The notes below the pieces were generated by a model that saw nothing but the letters and a program-made list of their open reading frames with translations, had not been told where the DNA came from and did no database searches. A program made the position numbers and the translations under genes. From assembly GCA_016721005.1 (NCBI GenBank), contig JADKJM010000019.1, forward strand, positions 372,001 through 436,000: a DNA stretch of 64,000 bases, written 5' to 3'. Positions 1-8,561 of this stretch are shown here, piece by piece. Positions within the stretch are counted from its first letter, which is position 1, and each line of letters begins with the position of its first letter. This stretch comes from Flavobacteriales bacterium (lineage in GTDB: Bacteria; Bacteroidota; Bacteroidia; Flavobacteriales_F; PHOS-HE28).

Positions 1-882
1 TTGAACAGCCCTCCGTACTCGCTCTCGATCTACGACGAGGATGTGGTCAGTGGCGATGACCTGCTCGGCACCTACAACATCCCCGCGAATGGCGCGGGGA
101 CCTACTTCATCAATGTGGCTGGCGGCACCACCGGCAGCCTTGTGATCACCAACGAACCGCAGCAGGTATTCCTGGACAGCGCGTTGGTCACGGTGTTCTC
201 CGTGCCGGATGTGTCGTTGATCGAGAACGCGACGACCGGGGAACTGTGTGCCCAGGGCGAAGGCCTCGTAGGTTACGCGTGGCTGTTCAATGGGGTGGTG
301 GTTCCCGATGTCACCTCCGAGTGTTACATGCCGACCGGACCCGGTTTGTGGCAGGTCGTCGGTACGAACGGGTTCGGTTGCACCGACTCCAGCAATGTCG
401 TCGTGGTCTGCCCGGTATTCGAGATCGTTCGGAACGGGAACGTGCTCTTCGTTCCAAGCAGTTACCTCGCGTATGCCTGGACCTTTAATGGCTCGCCCCT
501 CAGCGGCAATGATCCGTTCATCTTCCTACAGGGTGATGGCACATACACCGTTACGGTTGATGCCGGCAATGGCTGCATCATTGTTTCCTCCTTCGTGTGG
601 AGCACCGTTGGAATTGAAGAGGCGGACTCCGCTGTTCCTCGTATGGAACTCTTTCCGAATCCGAACGATGGTGCCTTCACGATCGTGGCAGAGGGTGTCG
701 GTTCATCAGGCGCTTACATCGAACTGATGGATATGACCGGCCGCGTGATCTGGCAAACGCGATCGAATTCGAACGGGGGTCTGGTCCGTGTGAATGCGAC
801 CGTGCATGCTGTGGCCGGAGCCTATACGGTCAGGCTCCATGATGGTGATCATATTCGTACCACACGGTGTATCATCCGATGA
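1..882 (+). CDS. Secreted protein with T9SS C-terminal sorting domain (5' end outside window)
   Basis: This is the 3' part of a larger gene; the reading frame is open to the first base of the window, so the true start lies upstream. The visible 293 residues contain Ig/PKD-like beta-rich segments (Trp-Phe-Asn-Gly turns such as AYAWTFNGSPL) and end with a type A T9SS sorting domain, recognisable by MELFPNPNDGAFTI, the DMTGRVIW strand and a short C-terminal strand ending IIR. Such proteins are exported by Sec, then carried across the outer membrane by T9SS and attached to the surface or released. The specific function is not visible. Nothing in the fragment looks enzymatic. Confidence 0.8.
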   Translation: MNSPPYSLSIYDEDVVSGDDLLGTYNIPANGAGTYFINVAGGTTGSLVITNEPQQVFLDSALVTVFSVPDVSLIENATTGELCAQGEGLVGYAWLFNGVVVPDVTSECYMPTGPGLWQVVGTNGFGCTDSSNVVVVCPVFEIVRNGNVLFVPSSYLAYAWTFNGSPLSGNDPFIFLQGDGTYTVTVDAGNGCIIVSSFVWSTVGIEEADSAVPRMELFPNPNDGAFTIVAEGVGSSGAYIELMDMTGRVIWQTRSNSNGGLVRVNATVHAVAGAYTVRLHDGDHIRTTRCIIR

Positions 883-935
883 TCTGAACCGCGCGAGAGC
901 CCGCGTGTACCGGCTGTCGCCCCTACCCCCTTCCG

Positions 936-943
936 TAGCTTTG
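936..943 (+). promoter_or_regulatory. Possible Bacteroidota -7 element (TAGCTTTG) for the DUF4175 gene
   Basis: TAGCTTTG matches the TAnnTTTG -7 consensus and lies 45 bases before the ATG at 989. No TTG is seen at the expected -33 distance, so this is a half-supported promoter. Confidence 0.35.
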
Positions 944-988
944 TTCCGCAACAAGGCTCCGGCGTGAGCGTTGTAACGCAGGCGCATC

Positions 989-3900
989 ATGCATAGCGAT
1001 TACGATTACCTGCTGGCCAAGCTCGACACCTTCATCCGGAAGTACTACAAGGACAGATTGATCCGGGGTGCGCTCTACAGCGTGGGTTTGGTGGTGGTGG
1101 TTTTCCTGCTCGCCGCGTCCTTGGAAGCCGTTGGGCATTTCGGGGTTTCAGCGCGCACCGCGCTCTTCTGGGTCTCCGTCGCCGCTATGGGAGTCATCAT
1201 CGGTCGCTTCGTGATCCTTCCGGTGATCAAGCTCATGCGCTTGGGCGCGATCATTTCGCACACAGAAGCGGCCCGCATCGTTGGTGAACATTTCGGCGAC
1301 GTGCGCGACAAGCTCTTGAACACGCTTCAACTGCGCTCCCAAGGTGTTGCTCAAGGCGGCAGTCGTGCGTTGATCGAGGCTGCGGTGGCCCAGCGCAGCA
1401 AGGAGCTTGGGCCGGTCCCGTTCACCAATGCCATCGATCTTCGGAGGAATACCAAGTACCTGCGTTACGCACTGCCTCCGCTAGCGGTTCTCGCAATCCT
1501 ATTGTTCGCCGCCCCGTCATTCATTACCGGCTCCGCCAAGCGCCTGATCGAACATGGAAAGGAGTTCATCCCAGAGGCGCCGTTCCGCTTCGTGATCCTC
1601 AATGACACGCTTGAGGTGGCCGAGGACCAGGACTTCGAATTGGTGGTTGAACTCACTGGTGACGCCATTCCGCAGCAGGTCGATCTGGAGGTCGATGGTC
1701 AGCATATACCACTCGTGAAGCAGAGCACTGTTCGATTCCTGCACCGCTTCCGCAATGTTCGGAAGGATGTTGATTTCCGTGTTTCGGCGGAAGGATTCCA
1801 TTCTGTGGGATACACGTTGAAGGCCGTTCCACATCCGCTATTGCTCGGCGTTGACCTCACTCTATCCTATCCGCCCTACCTCGGCATGCCGGAGGAGAGT
1901 GTCAGGAACTCAGGAGATCTGACCATTCCTGCTGGGACCAGGATCACGTGGAATATCGGAGCCCGTAGTGCGGACCGGATGCAGCTGGCTTTCGACGACA
2001 CCTCTTACTCCACCCCACCTTCCGCAGGCTCCGACGATGCACCTGTTTTCCGATTCTCCAGACGCCTGTTACAAAGTCGGACATACCAACTCACTCCTTC
2101 CTTCGGTGGTCGAACCGCGGCCGAGGCTGTGCGCCACCGACTGGAGGTCATACCGGATCTTTATCCGAGCATACAGGTTGCCTCGCGTACCGACAGCTCC
2201 GCACTCAAGCGCCTCTTCTTCAATGGGGAGGTCAGTGATGACCATGGGGTTCGTCGGCTGTTGTTCCATTACCGCTTCGTCCAAGGCGGGGATAGTGTTC
2301 CCGTTGATCGGCGCAGTGGAGTGATGGAACTCCGCATTGACCCGCGCAGCACGCGACAGGAGTTCTTTCATGGCTGGGACCTGTATGACCTCACCATCAT
2401 GCCCGGGGATCGGATCGAGCATTGGTTCGAGGTGTGGGATAACGACGGCGTGAATGGCAGCAAGAGCACCCGCACCGCTGCGCAAGTCTTTGCGGCACCC
2501 ACGACCAGGGAACTGATGGAGAAGCGCGATGCCAGCAGCGAAGCCATTCAAGGGACACTTCGAGAGAATATCCGGGAGGCCCAGGACCTTCAGCGCGAAT
2601 TGGACAAGCTCCGGCGTGAACTCCTCGAGAAGAAGGAGTCCGACTGGAAGGACAAACAGAAATTGCAGGAGGTCCTGGAACGGCAAAAGCAATTGCAGGA
2701 GCGGATCGAGCACAATTCCGAACAGCTACGCCAAAGCCAGCAGGAACAGCGGGAGTTCAGTCCGATGGATGAGCGACTAATGGAGAAACAACAGCGGATC
2801 CAAGAGCTCTTCGAGAACGTTCTGAGCGAGGAGATGAAGGAGTTGTACCGCAAGGTCGAGGAGATGCTTCAGCAGGTCGACAAGGAGAAACTTCAGGACC
2901 AGCTCCGGGAGATGAAGCTCGGCCAGGAGGACATGGAGAAGGAGATGGATCGTGCCTTGGAACTCTTCAAACGGATGGAGGTGGAGCAGAAGGCCGAGGA
3001 TCTTGCCGAACAATTGCGCGAGATGGCGGGGCGGCAGGAGGAATTATCCGAGAAGAGCAAAGAGGGAAGGGAGGAAAGCGAAGCTCTCAAGCAACAACAA
3101 GATGAGCTGAACAAGGAATTCGAGGCCTTGCGTGAGCAGATGGATGAGTTGCAGAAGAAGAACGAGGCCTTGGAGGAACCCATGAACATTCCGGATACCG
3201 ACGTCCAGGAGCAGGGGATCCAGGAGGACCAGAAGCAGAGTAGTGATCAGTTAGGCAAGGGCCAGAAGCAGAAGGCGGGTGGTGCACAGAAAAGCGCCGC
3301 CGAGAAAATGGAACAGCTCGCCTTTCAGATGGAAAGCGCTATGGGTGGCGGGGAGCAGGAGCAACAAGAAGAGGACATGGACGCATTGCGCCAGCTCTTG
3401 GAGAACATCGTACAGCTCAGCTTCGATCAAGAGGCCCTGATGAATGACCTCGCTGGTACAAGTGTTCGCGATCCGCGATTCACGGAGCACAGCCGTACGC
3501 AGCGCGAGCTTCGCGATGATGCGAAAGTGATCGAGGATTCCCTGTTCGCCTTGAGCAAGCGCGTTCCTCAACTGCAGAGCATCGTGAACCGGGAGATGAA
3601 CGCGGTGAACGACAACATGGACGAGGCGCGTAGAATGCTTGGTGAAGCCCGTGCCAATGAGCGATTCAAGCCCATGGCGACGGATAAGCAACAACACGCC
3701 ATGACCTCACTGAACAATCTGGCGCTGCTGCTGGATGAGGCCCTACAGCAAATGATGCAACAGATGATGGCCCAGAGCAAGCCCGGCAGTGGGAGTTGCA
3801 AAAAGCCCGGGGGCACGGGCAGTGGCCAGGGGAAGAAGCCCAGTATGTCGAAAATGAAAGCCCAACAAGAAGCGCTGCAGAAACAATTGGAGCAGATGCG

Positions 3901-4405
3901 CAAAGCCATGCAGGAGGGAAAGGCGAAGGGCGAGAAGCCGGGTCAGCAGAACCCGGGTAGTATGGGAATGCCGGGCATGAGCCAGCAATTGGTACAGCTC
4001 GCTGCTCAGCAAGCCGCGATCAGGAAGGAGATGCAGCGCATGGGACAGGAGATGAACAAGGATGGAAGCGGCGCTGGCAATGAGTTGAATCGGCTTGCGC
4101 AACAGATGGAACAGCAGGAGCGCGACATCGTCAACCGCAACATCACTCCGGAGACCATGCATCGCCAACAGGACATCATGACAAGGCTCCTGGAGCATGA
4201 GAAGGCCGAGCGGGAGCGCGAGCTCGATCAAAAGCGGACGAGCAACGAGGGCCGCGAACAACCACCTACCGATCCGGCAAGAGTATTCGAGCAACAACGA
4301 CGCAAAGCCCGCGAAGCAGAATTGCTTCGCACCCTTCCTCCGGGGCTGAAGCCGTACTACCGGGATCGCGTGAACGCCTATTTCGGTACTTTTGACCGAC
4401 CCTGA
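989..4405 (+). CDS. DUF4175 family membrane protein
   Basis: A 1138-residue protein typical of the Bacteroidota-wide DUF4175 family, whose biochemical role is unknown. Hydrophobic segments lie near residues 26-46, 56-80 and 157-178, followed by beta-rich periplasmic-type sequence to about residue 500, a long Glu/Gln/Lys coiled coil (about 515-760) and a Gln/Met/Gly-rich low-complexity stretch with 'QQMMQQMMAQ'-type runs (about 900-1080). The start ATG at 989 gives a short hydrophilic N terminus before the first membrane segment. The next gene begins 5 bases after the stop, so the two are probably cotranscribed with ybeY. Anchoring plus a long coiled coil suggests a structural or scaffold role, which is inference only. 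Confidence 0.85.
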   Translation: MHSDYDYLLAKLDTFIRKYYKDRLIRGALYSVGLVVVVFLLAASLEAVGHFGVSARTALFWVSVAAMGVIIGRFVILPVIKLMRLGAIISHTEAARIVGEHFGDVRDKLLNTLQLRSQGVAQGGSRALIEAAVAQRSKELGPVPFTNAIDLRRNTKYLRYALPPLAVLAILLFAAPSFITGSAKRLIEHGKEFIPEAPFRFVILNDTLEVAEDQDFELVVELTGDAIPQQVDLEVDGQHIPLVKQSTVRFLHRFRNVRKDVDFRVSAEGFHSVGYTLKAVPHPLLLGVDLTLSYPPYLGMPEESVRNSGDLTIPAGTRITWNIGARSADRMQLAFDDTSYSTPPSAGSDDAPVFRFSRRLLQSRTYQLTPSFGGRTAAEAVRHRLEVIPDLYPSIQVASRTDSSALKRLFFNGEVSDDHGVRRLLFHYRFVQGGDSVPVDRRSGVMELRIDPRSTRQEFFHGWDLYDLTIMPGDRIEHWFEVWDNDGVNGSKSTRTAAQVFAAPTTRELMEKRDASSEAIQGTLRENIREAQDLQRELDKLRRELLEKKESDWKDKQKLQEVLERQKQLQERIEHNSEQLRQSQQEQREFSPMDERLMEKQQRIQELFENVLSEEMKELYRKVEEMLQQVDKEKLQDQLREMKLGQEDMEKEMDRALELFKRMEVEQKAEDLAEQLREMAGRQEELSEKSKEGREESEALKQQQDELNKEFEALREQMDELQKKNEALEEPMNIPDTDVQEQGIQEDQKQSSDQLGKGQKQKAGGAQKSAAEKMEQLAFQMESAMGGGEQEQQEEDMDALRQLLENIVQLSFDQEALMNDLAGTSVRDPRFTEHSRTQRELRDDAKVIEDSLFALSKRVPQLQSIVNREMNAVNDNMDEARRMLGEARANERFKPMATDKQQHAMTSLNNLALLLDEALQQMMQQMMAQSKPGSGSCKKPGGTGSGQGKKPSMSKMKAQQEALQKQLEQMRKAMQEGKAKGEKPGQQNPGSMGMPGMSQQLVQLAAQQAAIRKEMQRMGQEMNKDGSGAGNELNRLAQQMEQQERDIVNRNITPETMHRQQDIMTRLLEHEKAERERELDQKRTSNEGREQPPTDPARVFEQQRRKAREAELLRTLPPGLKPYYRDRVNAYFGTFDRP

Positions 4406-4410
4406 AGATC

Positions 4411-4845
4411 ATGGCTGCTATTGAAGAGCTGGCGTTCACCGAGCGGATCGACTTCCCCGCGAAAGCAGAGAACATCGCATTGGCGGAAAAGCTGATCGAT
4501 GAAGCCTGTTCGCGTTATGGCGTTCACGAGAGCCTCTATGGCAACATTCTTATCGCCCTCACCGAGGCAGTGAATAACGCGATCCACCATGGCAACGCGC
4601 TTGATCCAACAAAAACAGTCACCCTTGGTTATGAGGTGAAGGATGATCGGATCGTGTTCATGGTCCAGGACCAAGGCGCTGGATTTGACTTCAACCACCT
4701 CCCCGACCCTACGGACCCGCAGAACCTGGAAAAGCCGCATGGTCGTGGGGTTTTCCTGATGCGGGCGCTGGCGGACTCCATTGAGTTCCGCGACAATGGC
4801 GCAACGGTGGCCCTTGCTTTTAGCAGGCAGCCCGTCACGGATTGA
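4411..4845 (+). CDS. RsbW/anti-sigma-type ATP-binding protein (HATPase_c_2)
   Basis: A 144-residue stand-alone GHKL ATPase of the serine/threonine kinase anti-sigma class (RsbW/SpoIIAB-like). The N-box is EAVNNAIHHGN (Asn55, Asn56), the G1 box is DQGAGFD (87-93) and the G2 box GRGVFLM (111-117); there is no phosphoacceptor domain. Members phosphorylate an STAS anti-anti-sigma protein and sequester a target. It sits 5 bases after the DUF4175 gene and its stop overlaps the possible TTG of ybeY, so it belongs to a three-gene unit. No STAS protein or sigma partner is adjacent; a SpoIIE-type phosphatase at 30.5 kb is a possible opposing enzyme. Confidence 0.88.
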   Translation: MAAIEELAFTERIDFPAKAENIALAEKLIDEACSRYGVHESLYGNILIALTEAVNNAIHHGNALDPTKTVTLGYEVKDDRIVFMVQDQGAGFDFNHLPDPTDPQNLEKPHGRGVFLMRALADSIEFRDNGATVALAFSRQPVTD

Positions 4846-4847
4846 CC

Positions 4848-5267
4848 ATGTCCGTCATATCGTTCAGCGCTCACCGTGTGCCGAACATATTTCGGGATCG
4901 GGAACGGCTGCGCAAATGGATCCACTGTATCGCAAAGGACCACGGCATCGGTGTCGGTGAACTGAATTTCGTCCTCCTCGGAGAGAGCGAAATGCTTGAG
5001 TACAATCGCCGTTACCTTCAACACGACGACCATACGGATGTGATCGCATTCGACGGACAAACCGGAACCGGGGTAAGTGGGGATGTGCTGATCAGCTCAC
5101 CTCGTATTCGCGAGAATGCAGCCACTTTCGGCACTCCTGTCCAACAAGAACTACGACGTGTGATGGTCCACGCGCTCCTTCATCTTCTAGGGCACAGCGA
5201 CAAGAGCCGAGCAAAGAAGCTCGCGATGCAGATCTTGGAGGATAAATACTTGGAACGGTACCGCTAG
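4848..5267 (+). CDS. ybeY: Endoribonuclease YbeY, rRNA maturation factor
   Basis: A 139-residue UPF0054 protein, the metal-dependent RNase that acts in 16S rRNA 3' maturation and ribosome quality control. The metal-site motif reads HALLHLLGHSD: His108 and His112 are present, while the third ligand position holds Asp118 where proteobacterial YbeY has His. The conserved strand upstream (TDVIAFD, then GDVLIS) fits the family. A TTG at 4842 overlaps the preceding stop; the ATG at 4848 is preferred. As I recall, Asp at the third position is common in Bacteroidota, so this need not mean loss of activity. Length is slightly shorter than the enterobacterial enzyme. Confidence 0.92.
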   Translation: MSVISFSAHRVPNIFRDRERLRKWIHCIAKDHGIGVGELNFVLLGESEMLEYNRRYLQHDDHTDVIAFDGQTGTGVSGDVLISSPRIRENAATFGTPVQQELRRVMVHALLHLLGHSDKSRAKKLAMQILEDKYLERYR

Positions 5268-5306
5268 GATATTGGCACGCCCTAGTGAGCGACGACCAAT
5301 ACCTGA

Positions 5307-5690
5307 TCACTTACCGCCCGTACGCTCCTTGACCAAGCTAAGCGCACCCGTGCGAACGGTTTCCGCCTTTGCCTTGATCTCAGCCCACTGCTCTTCATTC
5401 GCCGTATTGACCGTGGTCAACATGCCTTCAAGTTGGCTCAGGCTTTTTTGCATCCGGGCGCGCATGGCGTCTTGTTCCGGTGTTGCCTTGGTCGCATCCG
5501 GTCCGATCTCACGGTTCAAATGAGCGATGTCCTGGCTCAGGATGCCGTAGGCCTCCTTCAACTGAGCACTAGTTGCCCGAATTTCATCTTGGACGGAAAC
5601 CTGCTCGGCAGCGGAACTTGCGTCCTGGGCAGAGGCGGAAGTCGAGATGGCCATCAGGCCAATGCAGGAAGCGAGAAAAAGGTTCTTCAT
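5307..5690 (-). CDS. Small secreted helical protein of unknown function
   Basis: A 127-residue protein with a clear signal peptide (about residues 1-21, cleaved after a Ser-Ala-Ser-Ala run before Gln-Asp). The mature part is predicted mostly helical, rich in Ala, Glu and Gln, with regularly spaced leucines, and contains no cysteine. I do not recognise a family. It is transcribed away from the next secreted protein gene at 5878, with 187 bases between them, and converges on ybeY. Likely periplasmic or outer-membrane associated; function unknown. Confidence 0.7.
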   Translation of the reverse strand: MKNLFLASCIGLMAISTSASAQDASSAAEQVSVQDEIRATSAQLKEAYGILSQDIAHLNREIGPDATKATPEQDAMRARMQKSLSQLEGMLTTVNTANEEQWAEIKAKAETVRTGALSLVKERTGGK

Positions 5691-5825
5691 GGGTTGGGGA
5701 TTCTTCGGTCTGTTTCTATGATCGGAGCAATAAAGATGAGGCTTTGGTCCTTATCGGCCAAACCAAGAGCCTCTTCTTCGACGGCCCGGCCAAGCGTTTG
5801 GTTGCTTCGGAAATCGTTGTGAAAA

Positions 5826-5856
5826 TTGCCTCGCGACCTGCGTACCAATACCTTTC
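5826..5856 (+). promoter_or_regulatory. Promoter: TTG-N20-TACCTTTC
   Basis: TTG at 5826-5828, a 20-base spacer, and TACCTTTC at 5849-5856 (seven of eight positions of TAnnTTTG). It lies 21 bases before the ATG at 5878 and is the best promoter candidate for that gene. Confidence 0.55.
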
Positions 5857-5877
5857 CCCCATCAAACCCATCAAACC

Positions 5878-6369
5878 ATGCGTACAATGAAACTCCTGCT
5901 TGGGCTCATCTTAGCTCTCACAGTTGCCAATACCGGTTTCGCTCAGGACAAGAAGACAAGCAAGGAGAAGGCTGCTCTTCAGAAAATGTACACGGACTTT
6001 CTCGCCGAGGAGGGCTACAAGCCGGAGATCGATAGCGACGGGGATGTCCAGTTCAAGAGCGAGGGAAAAACCTACTTCATCAATGTGGTCGAGGATGACC
6101 CCACGTACTTCCGAGTGGTTCTAGCGAACATCTGGCCGATCGAAAGCGAAGAGGAGCGCGCCCAGTGCCTGGTCGCAGTGGACTATTCCAATGCTAAGGC
6201 GAAGGTGACCAAGAGTTACCTCGTTAAGGACAACATCTGGGTTGGCATAGAATTGTTCCTTCCAAAGGCCGAGGATTTCGACGATGTATTTCGCAGGAGC
6301 ATGAGTGCACTTAGCAATGGCGTTACTCACTTCGTCACCAAGATGCGGGAACTTCAGGGTAAGGATTGA
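5878..6369 (+). CDS. Small secreted protein, possibly YbjN-like fold
   Basis: A 163-residue protein with a signal peptide (hydrophobic run LLLGLILALTVANTGFA, cleaved before Gln-Asp-Lys-Lys). The mature domain alternates strands and helices: FINVVEDDPTYFRVVLANIW, then LVAVDYSNAKAKV, then VGIELFLPKAEDFDDVF. This arrangement resembles the YbjN/type III secretion chaperone-like fold, an assignment from pattern only. The start could be the ATG at 5878 or the ATG at 5887. A promoter is visible upstream and a strong hairpin terminator follows 16 bases after the stop, so it is probably a single-gene transcript. Confidence 0.72.
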   Translation: MRTMKLLLGLILALTVANTGFAQDKKTSKEKAALQKMYTDFLAEEGYKPEIDSDGDVQFKSEGKTYFINVVEDDPTYFRVVLANIWPIESEEERAQCLVAVDYSNAKAKVTKSYLVKDNIWVGIELFLPKAEDFDDVFRRSMSALSNGVTHFVTKMRELQGKD

Positions 6370-6385
6370 TCCCTTGATCGGATCA

Positions 6386-6430
6386 CGAAAGACAAGACCC
6401 TTGGCCGATCGCCAGGGGTCTTGTCTTTCG
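6386..6430 (+). terminator. Strong hairpin terminator
   Basis: Inverted repeat with arms at 6386-6404 and 6412-6430 (core GAAAGACAAGACCC), 7-base loop, nearly perfect pairing. Because one arm begins GAAAGAC and the other ends GTCTTTC, it can act in both directions; it separates the secreted-protein gene from mnmG. Confidence 0.8.
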
Positions 6431-6543
6431 CAGGTATACAACCGCCAAGGGGCTCCACCTTCCCTTTGCTATCTTTCGCCCTTGGTTCATGATTCGCATC
6501 TCGTTGGCCCTCAGCCAGATGCGTAAATATCCACCCCCATTCC

Positions 6544-8508
6544 TTGAGTCAGCCGGATATCTACGACGTTGTTGTTGTCGGTGGAGGACATGCGGGCTGT
6601 GAAGCTGCCGCTGCTGCCGCGAATCTCGGCAGTCGTGTTCTACTTGTGACCATGAACATGGGCGCTATCGGTCAAATGAGTTGTAACCCCGCAATGGGCG
6701 GTATCGCGAAGGGCCAGATCGTGCGGGAGATCGATGCACTGGGCGGGCATAGTGGTGTGGTGAGCGACCGGAGCATGATCCAGTTTCGTATGCTCAACCG
6801 TAGCAAGGGTCCGGCCATGTGGAGTCCTCGGACCCAGAATGACCGTGCTCGATTCGCGGAGGAATGGCGACTCACGCTGGAGCGCACGCCAAATGTCCAC
6901 TTCTGGCAGGACAGCGTCGTTGAGTTGGTCACGGAGTCCTCTTCCAGCGGCGCCTCTTCTGGCGAAACCGCACACCCGAGGGTCGTGGGTGTGCGTACCG
7001 CCTTGGGGTCCACTATCCGGTGTCGCTCTGTGGTTCTAACGAGCGGGACATTCATGAATGGGGTCATGCATATCGGCGACCGCAAGATGGGCGGTGGACG
7101 AGCGGGGGAGAAGGCCAGTCACGGGATCACGGAGCAATTGGTTCGGCTAGGATTCGAGTCTGGCCGGATGAAGACCGGCACCCCTCCCCGCGTTGATGGC
7201 AGAAGCATTGATTACTCTGTTCTCGAGGAACAACCTGGCGACAGCGCTCCTGGAAAATTCAGTTTCCTGCCTAGCTCTGTTCCACCAGCAACCCAATTGA
7301 GTTGTTGGATCACGTACACGAACACCGCGGTTCACGACGTGCTCCGTTCCGGCTTCGATCGGAGCCCGATGTACAACGGGGCCATTGCTGGAACGGGTCC
7401 TCGTTATTGTCCCAGCATCGAAGACAAGATCACCCGATTCGAAGATCGTGATCATCATCAGATCTTCGTAGAGCCAGAGGGTTGGCAAACTGTTGAGACC
7501 TATATAAACGGATTCAGCACAAGCCTTCCCGAGGATGTACAGGTCAAGGCACTTCGGTTGATCCCGGGCTTCGGGGATGTAAGGATCTTTCGTCCGGGAT
7601 ACGCCGTTGAGTACGACTACTTCCCCCCTACCCAGCTCAAACACTCTTTAGAGACCAAGTTGGTTGACGGGCTCTTCTTTGCCGGACAGATTAACGGAAC
7701 GACCGGATATGAGGAAGCGGCATGTCAGGGCTTGATGGCTGGCATCAACGCACACCAGGTGATTGGAGGTAAAGAACCATTTGTTCTTGGTCGGGACGAG
7801 GCCTATATAGGGGTTTTGATCGACGACCTTATTACGAAAGGTACCGAAGAGCCCTATCGCATGTTCACTAGTCGGGCTGAGTTCCGCTTGATGCTTCGAC
7901 AGGACAACGCCGACCTCCGGTTGACTCCAAAAGGCTTTCAGTTAGGGTTGGCCGACGAACACCGCATGAGGCGGGTAGAGTCAAAGCAGCGATGGCTCGG
8001 TAATCTCACAACGCATATGCGATCCACCAGTGTCTCTTCCGAGGCCGCGAACGAGATCCTTGTTCCGCGTGGAACAACGGCAGTGAATCAAAAGGTGCGG
8101 TTGTACGACCTATTACTACGACCACAGATCTCATTCTCGGACCTAGTGGTGTTTGCTCATACTGACGACCCTGATATTTCAAATCCTGCGCTGCCGCAGC
8201 TCGGAGGTCACGCAATTCATGGCATGAATGTCGACCCCTTCCTTCGGCAAGAAACGATTGAGCAACTCGAGATCGGCGCTAAGTACGGCGGGTATTTGGA
8301 AAAGGAAAGGGAGGCTGCTGAAAGGGTCGTGCGCCTCGAAAACCTACTGATCGACCCTGACCTCGAGTACAGGAAATTAGGAGCATTGTCGATGGAGGCG
8401 CGCCAAAAATTGGATGTGGTCAGACCAACAACGCTAGGTCAAGCGTCTCGAATTAGCGGCGTTTCCCCGTCCGATATCAGTGTTCTGCTTGTCTATTTGA
8501 GTCGCTGA
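6544..8508 (+). CDS. mnmG: tRNA uridine-5-carboxymethylaminomethyl modification enzyme MnmG (GidA)
   Basis: A 654-residue FAD enzyme that, with MnmE, installs the (carboxymethyl)aminomethyl group on U34 of several tRNAs. The FAD-binding GGGHAGC motif is at residues 13-19; other family signatures are MSCNPAMGGIAKG, MKTGTPPRVD and GQINGTTGYEEAACQG, and the C-terminal helical domain ends with the usual ...ISVLLVYL. The start is TTG at 6544: the neighbouring ATGs are in another frame, and this start places the Rossmann motif where the family has it. A possible -7 element TATCTTTC lies at 6470-6477. The gene contains a parS-like 16-mer at 8061. In many bacteria mnmG is near the replication origin; rsmG, parA and parB are not visible here. 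Confidence 0.96.
   Translation: MSQPDIYDVVVVGGGHAGCEAAAAAANLGSRVLLVTMNMGAIGQMSCNPAMGGIAKGQIVREIDALGGHSGVVSDRSMIQFRMLNRSKGPAMWSPRTQNDRARFAEEWRLTLERTPNVHFWQDSVVELVTESSSSGASSGETAHPRVVGVRTALGSTIRCRSVVLTSGTFMNGVMHIGDRKMGGGRAGEKASHGITEQLVRLGFESGRMKTGTPPRVDGRSIDYSVLEEQPGDSAPGKFSFLPSSVPPATQLSCWITYTNTAVHDVLRSGFDRSPMYNGAIAGTGPRYCPSIEDKITRFEDRDHHQIFVEPEGWQTVETYINGFSTSLPEDVQVKALRLIPGFGDVRIFRPGYAVEYDYFPPTQLKHSLETKLVDGLFFAGQINGTTGYEEAACQGLMAGINAHQVIGGKEPFVLGRDEAYIGVLIDDLITKGTEEPYRMFTSRAEFRLMLRQDNADLRLTPKGFQLGLADEHRMRRVESKQRWLGNLTTHMRSTSVSSEAANEILVPRGTTAVNQKVRLYDLLLRPQISFSDLVVFAHTDDPDISNPALPQLGGHAIHGMNVDPFLRQETIEQLEIGAKYGGYLEKEREAAERVVRLENLLIDPDLEYRKLGALSMEARQKLDVVRPTTLGQASRISGVSPSDISVLLVYLSR
8061..8076. 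other. parS-like palindrome inside mnmG
   Basis: TGTTCCGCGTGGAACA matches the ParB-binding variant TGTTCCACGTGGAACA at 15 of 16 positions (G for A in the centre). It lies within the mnmG reading frame about 500 bases before a second such site. Confidence 0.55.
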
Positions 8509-8561
8509 GGCGGTCTCGGTATTGTTGCCTTCTTTTCCTCTTAACAATCAATCTTTACGAA

